29,686 bases of DNA from a virus, in IMG/VR virus record IMGVR_UViG_3300009103_000119, positions 1 to 29,686 of that record; one strand, written 5' to 3'. Positions 29,025 through 29,686 of the stretch are shown in pieces. The translations under genes and the position numbers were made by a program. The first letter of the stretch is position 1; every line of letters begins with the position of its first letter. The notes beneath the pieces are model-generated. The model was not told where the DNA came from and made no database searches. It saw only the letters and a program-made list of their open reading frames with translations.

Positions 29025-29686
29025 ATGTATTTATCCGAACAGATCAAAGAGAAGTGGCAACCAGTAATGGAACACGCCGATCTTCCTGAGATCAAAGACT
29101 CATATCGCAGAGATGTTACTTTGCGTTTGTTGGAAAACCAAGAGAAGTTTCTTCAAGAAGCAGCTCCTACAAATCACACAGGTAGTGATGTAGAAAACTG
29201 GGATCCAATTTTAATTAGTCTAGTTAGACGTTCTATGCCTCAAATGATCGCTTATGATGTTTGTGGTGTTCAACCTATGACTGGGCCAACGGGTTTGATT
29301 TTTGCTATGAAAGCAAAATATGGAACTCAAGGTGGTGGAGAAGCATTTGGTGCTGCTGGTACAGGTGCAGACGAAGCTGATACCGATCATTCTGGTACAG
29401 GTACGCACGTTACCACAGACAACACCAATAATCCTTTTGGTGGTACATGGACATACGGTACTGGTATGGCTACCGCAGACGCTGAAGATTTAGGCGCTGG
29501 TGGACAGTTCGCAGAGATGGCTTTCACTATCGACAAAACTTCCGTAACTGCTAAATCACGTGCTTTGAAAGCAGAATACTCTACTGAGTTAGCACAAGAC
29601 TTGAAAGCAATTCATGGTCTTGACGCTGAAACAGAATTGGCTGGTATTCTTTCTACGGAAATCTTGCAAGAGATTAACCGTGAAGT
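29025..29686 (+). CDS. 23: Major capsid protein gp23 (5' part, runs off the window)
   Basis: The open frame from the ATG at 29025, with AAGGAG 8 bases upstream, stays open to the window end and gives 220 codons. The sequence is unmistakable marine T4-like gp23: GSDVENWDPILISLVRRSMP, MTGPTGLIFAMKAKYG, FTIDKTSVTAKSRALKAEYS and TELAQDLKAIHGLDAETELA. In T4 the precursor (521 residues) is cut by gp21 after a short N-terminal propeptide at a (L/I)-x-E site. Here LQE at residues 43-45 (FLQE-A) is the obvious candidate, giving a propeptide shorter than the 65 residues of T4. The 65-base gap upstream has only a weak late-promoter-like sequence. Confidence 0.96.
   Translation, partial: MYLSEQIKEKWQPVMEHADLPEIKDSYRRDVTLRLLENQEKFLQEAAPTNHTGSDVENWDPILISLVRRSMPQMIAYDVCGVQPMTGPTGLIFAMKAKYGTQGGGEAFGAAGTGADEADTDHSGTGTHVTTDNTNNPFGGTWTYGTGMATADAEDLGAGGQFAEMAFTIDKTSVTAKSRALKAEYSTELAQDLKAIHGLDAETELAGILSTEILQEINRE

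Noticed and set aside
1-29686. tRNA genes, CRISPR arrays, insertion sequences, integrase or attachment sites
   Set aside because: None seen. All gaps are under about 130 bases and AT-rich, without cloverleaf or repeat-spacer structure.

Overview
This window is a late-gene segment of an AT-rich, T4-like contractile-tailed bacteriophage. Every convincing gene is on the + strand, and genes are packed end to end with frequent ATGA overlaps. From about 17.8 kb onward the order is the canonical T4 morphogenesis series: gp13, gp14, gp15, gp16, gp17, gp18, gp19, gp20, small prohead genes, gp21, gp22 and gp23 (cut by the window end). Low-GC codon use, marine-type gp23 sequence, XkdW-like and 2OG-oxygenase families and 'GVTELNLSDG'-type fibre repeats point to a marine T4-like myovirus. 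A pelagimyophage or cyanophage relative is likely. The host cannot be read from the sequence; a SAR11-type host would fit the base composition but is inference.

Layout. (1) 28-3664: two small conserved genes, a collar-domain tail fibre, an XkdW-like probable fibre chaperone and a repeat-rich fibre. (2) 3680-9181: an unusual island with three homologous 2OG-Fe(II) oxygenase-type genes, a fibre ending in a cysteine-rich tip (11 Cys in its last 51 residues), a large unrecognised protein with a C-terminal Ig-like region, and a radical SAM protein with a textbook SPASM domain. A strong terminator at about 6161-6183 splits the island. (3) 9185-17129: fibre and adhesin-like structural genes, including a LamG lectin-like fibre, a 587-residue fibre, a stand-alone 85-residue copy of the fibre C-terminal domain and a BppU-like protein. 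(4) A strong terminator (17167-17203) followed by an exact T4-type late promoter (17208-17215) starts the core block. It opens with a holin-like membrane protein and a coiled-coil protein, then neck, tail-completion, terminase, sheath, tube, portal, prohead protease, scaffold and capsid genes. A 48-codon membrane-protein gene lies between gp15 and gp16.

How the genes work together. The right half builds the head (gp20 to gp23), packages DNA (gp16, gp17), closes the neck (gp13, gp14), and makes and caps the tail (gp15, gp18, gp19). The left half is the variable host-recognition region. The main hypothesis is that the left half also encodes chemical maturation of virion proteins. The SPASM radical SAM enzyme, and possibly the oxygenases, may modify fibre proteins, with the cysteine-rich fibre tip as the most obvious candidate substrate. 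The motifs are visible in the sequence; the enzyme-substrate link is inference.

No tRNA, CRISPR array, insertion sequence, integrase or endolysin was seen. No gene-free stretch exceeds about 130 bases.
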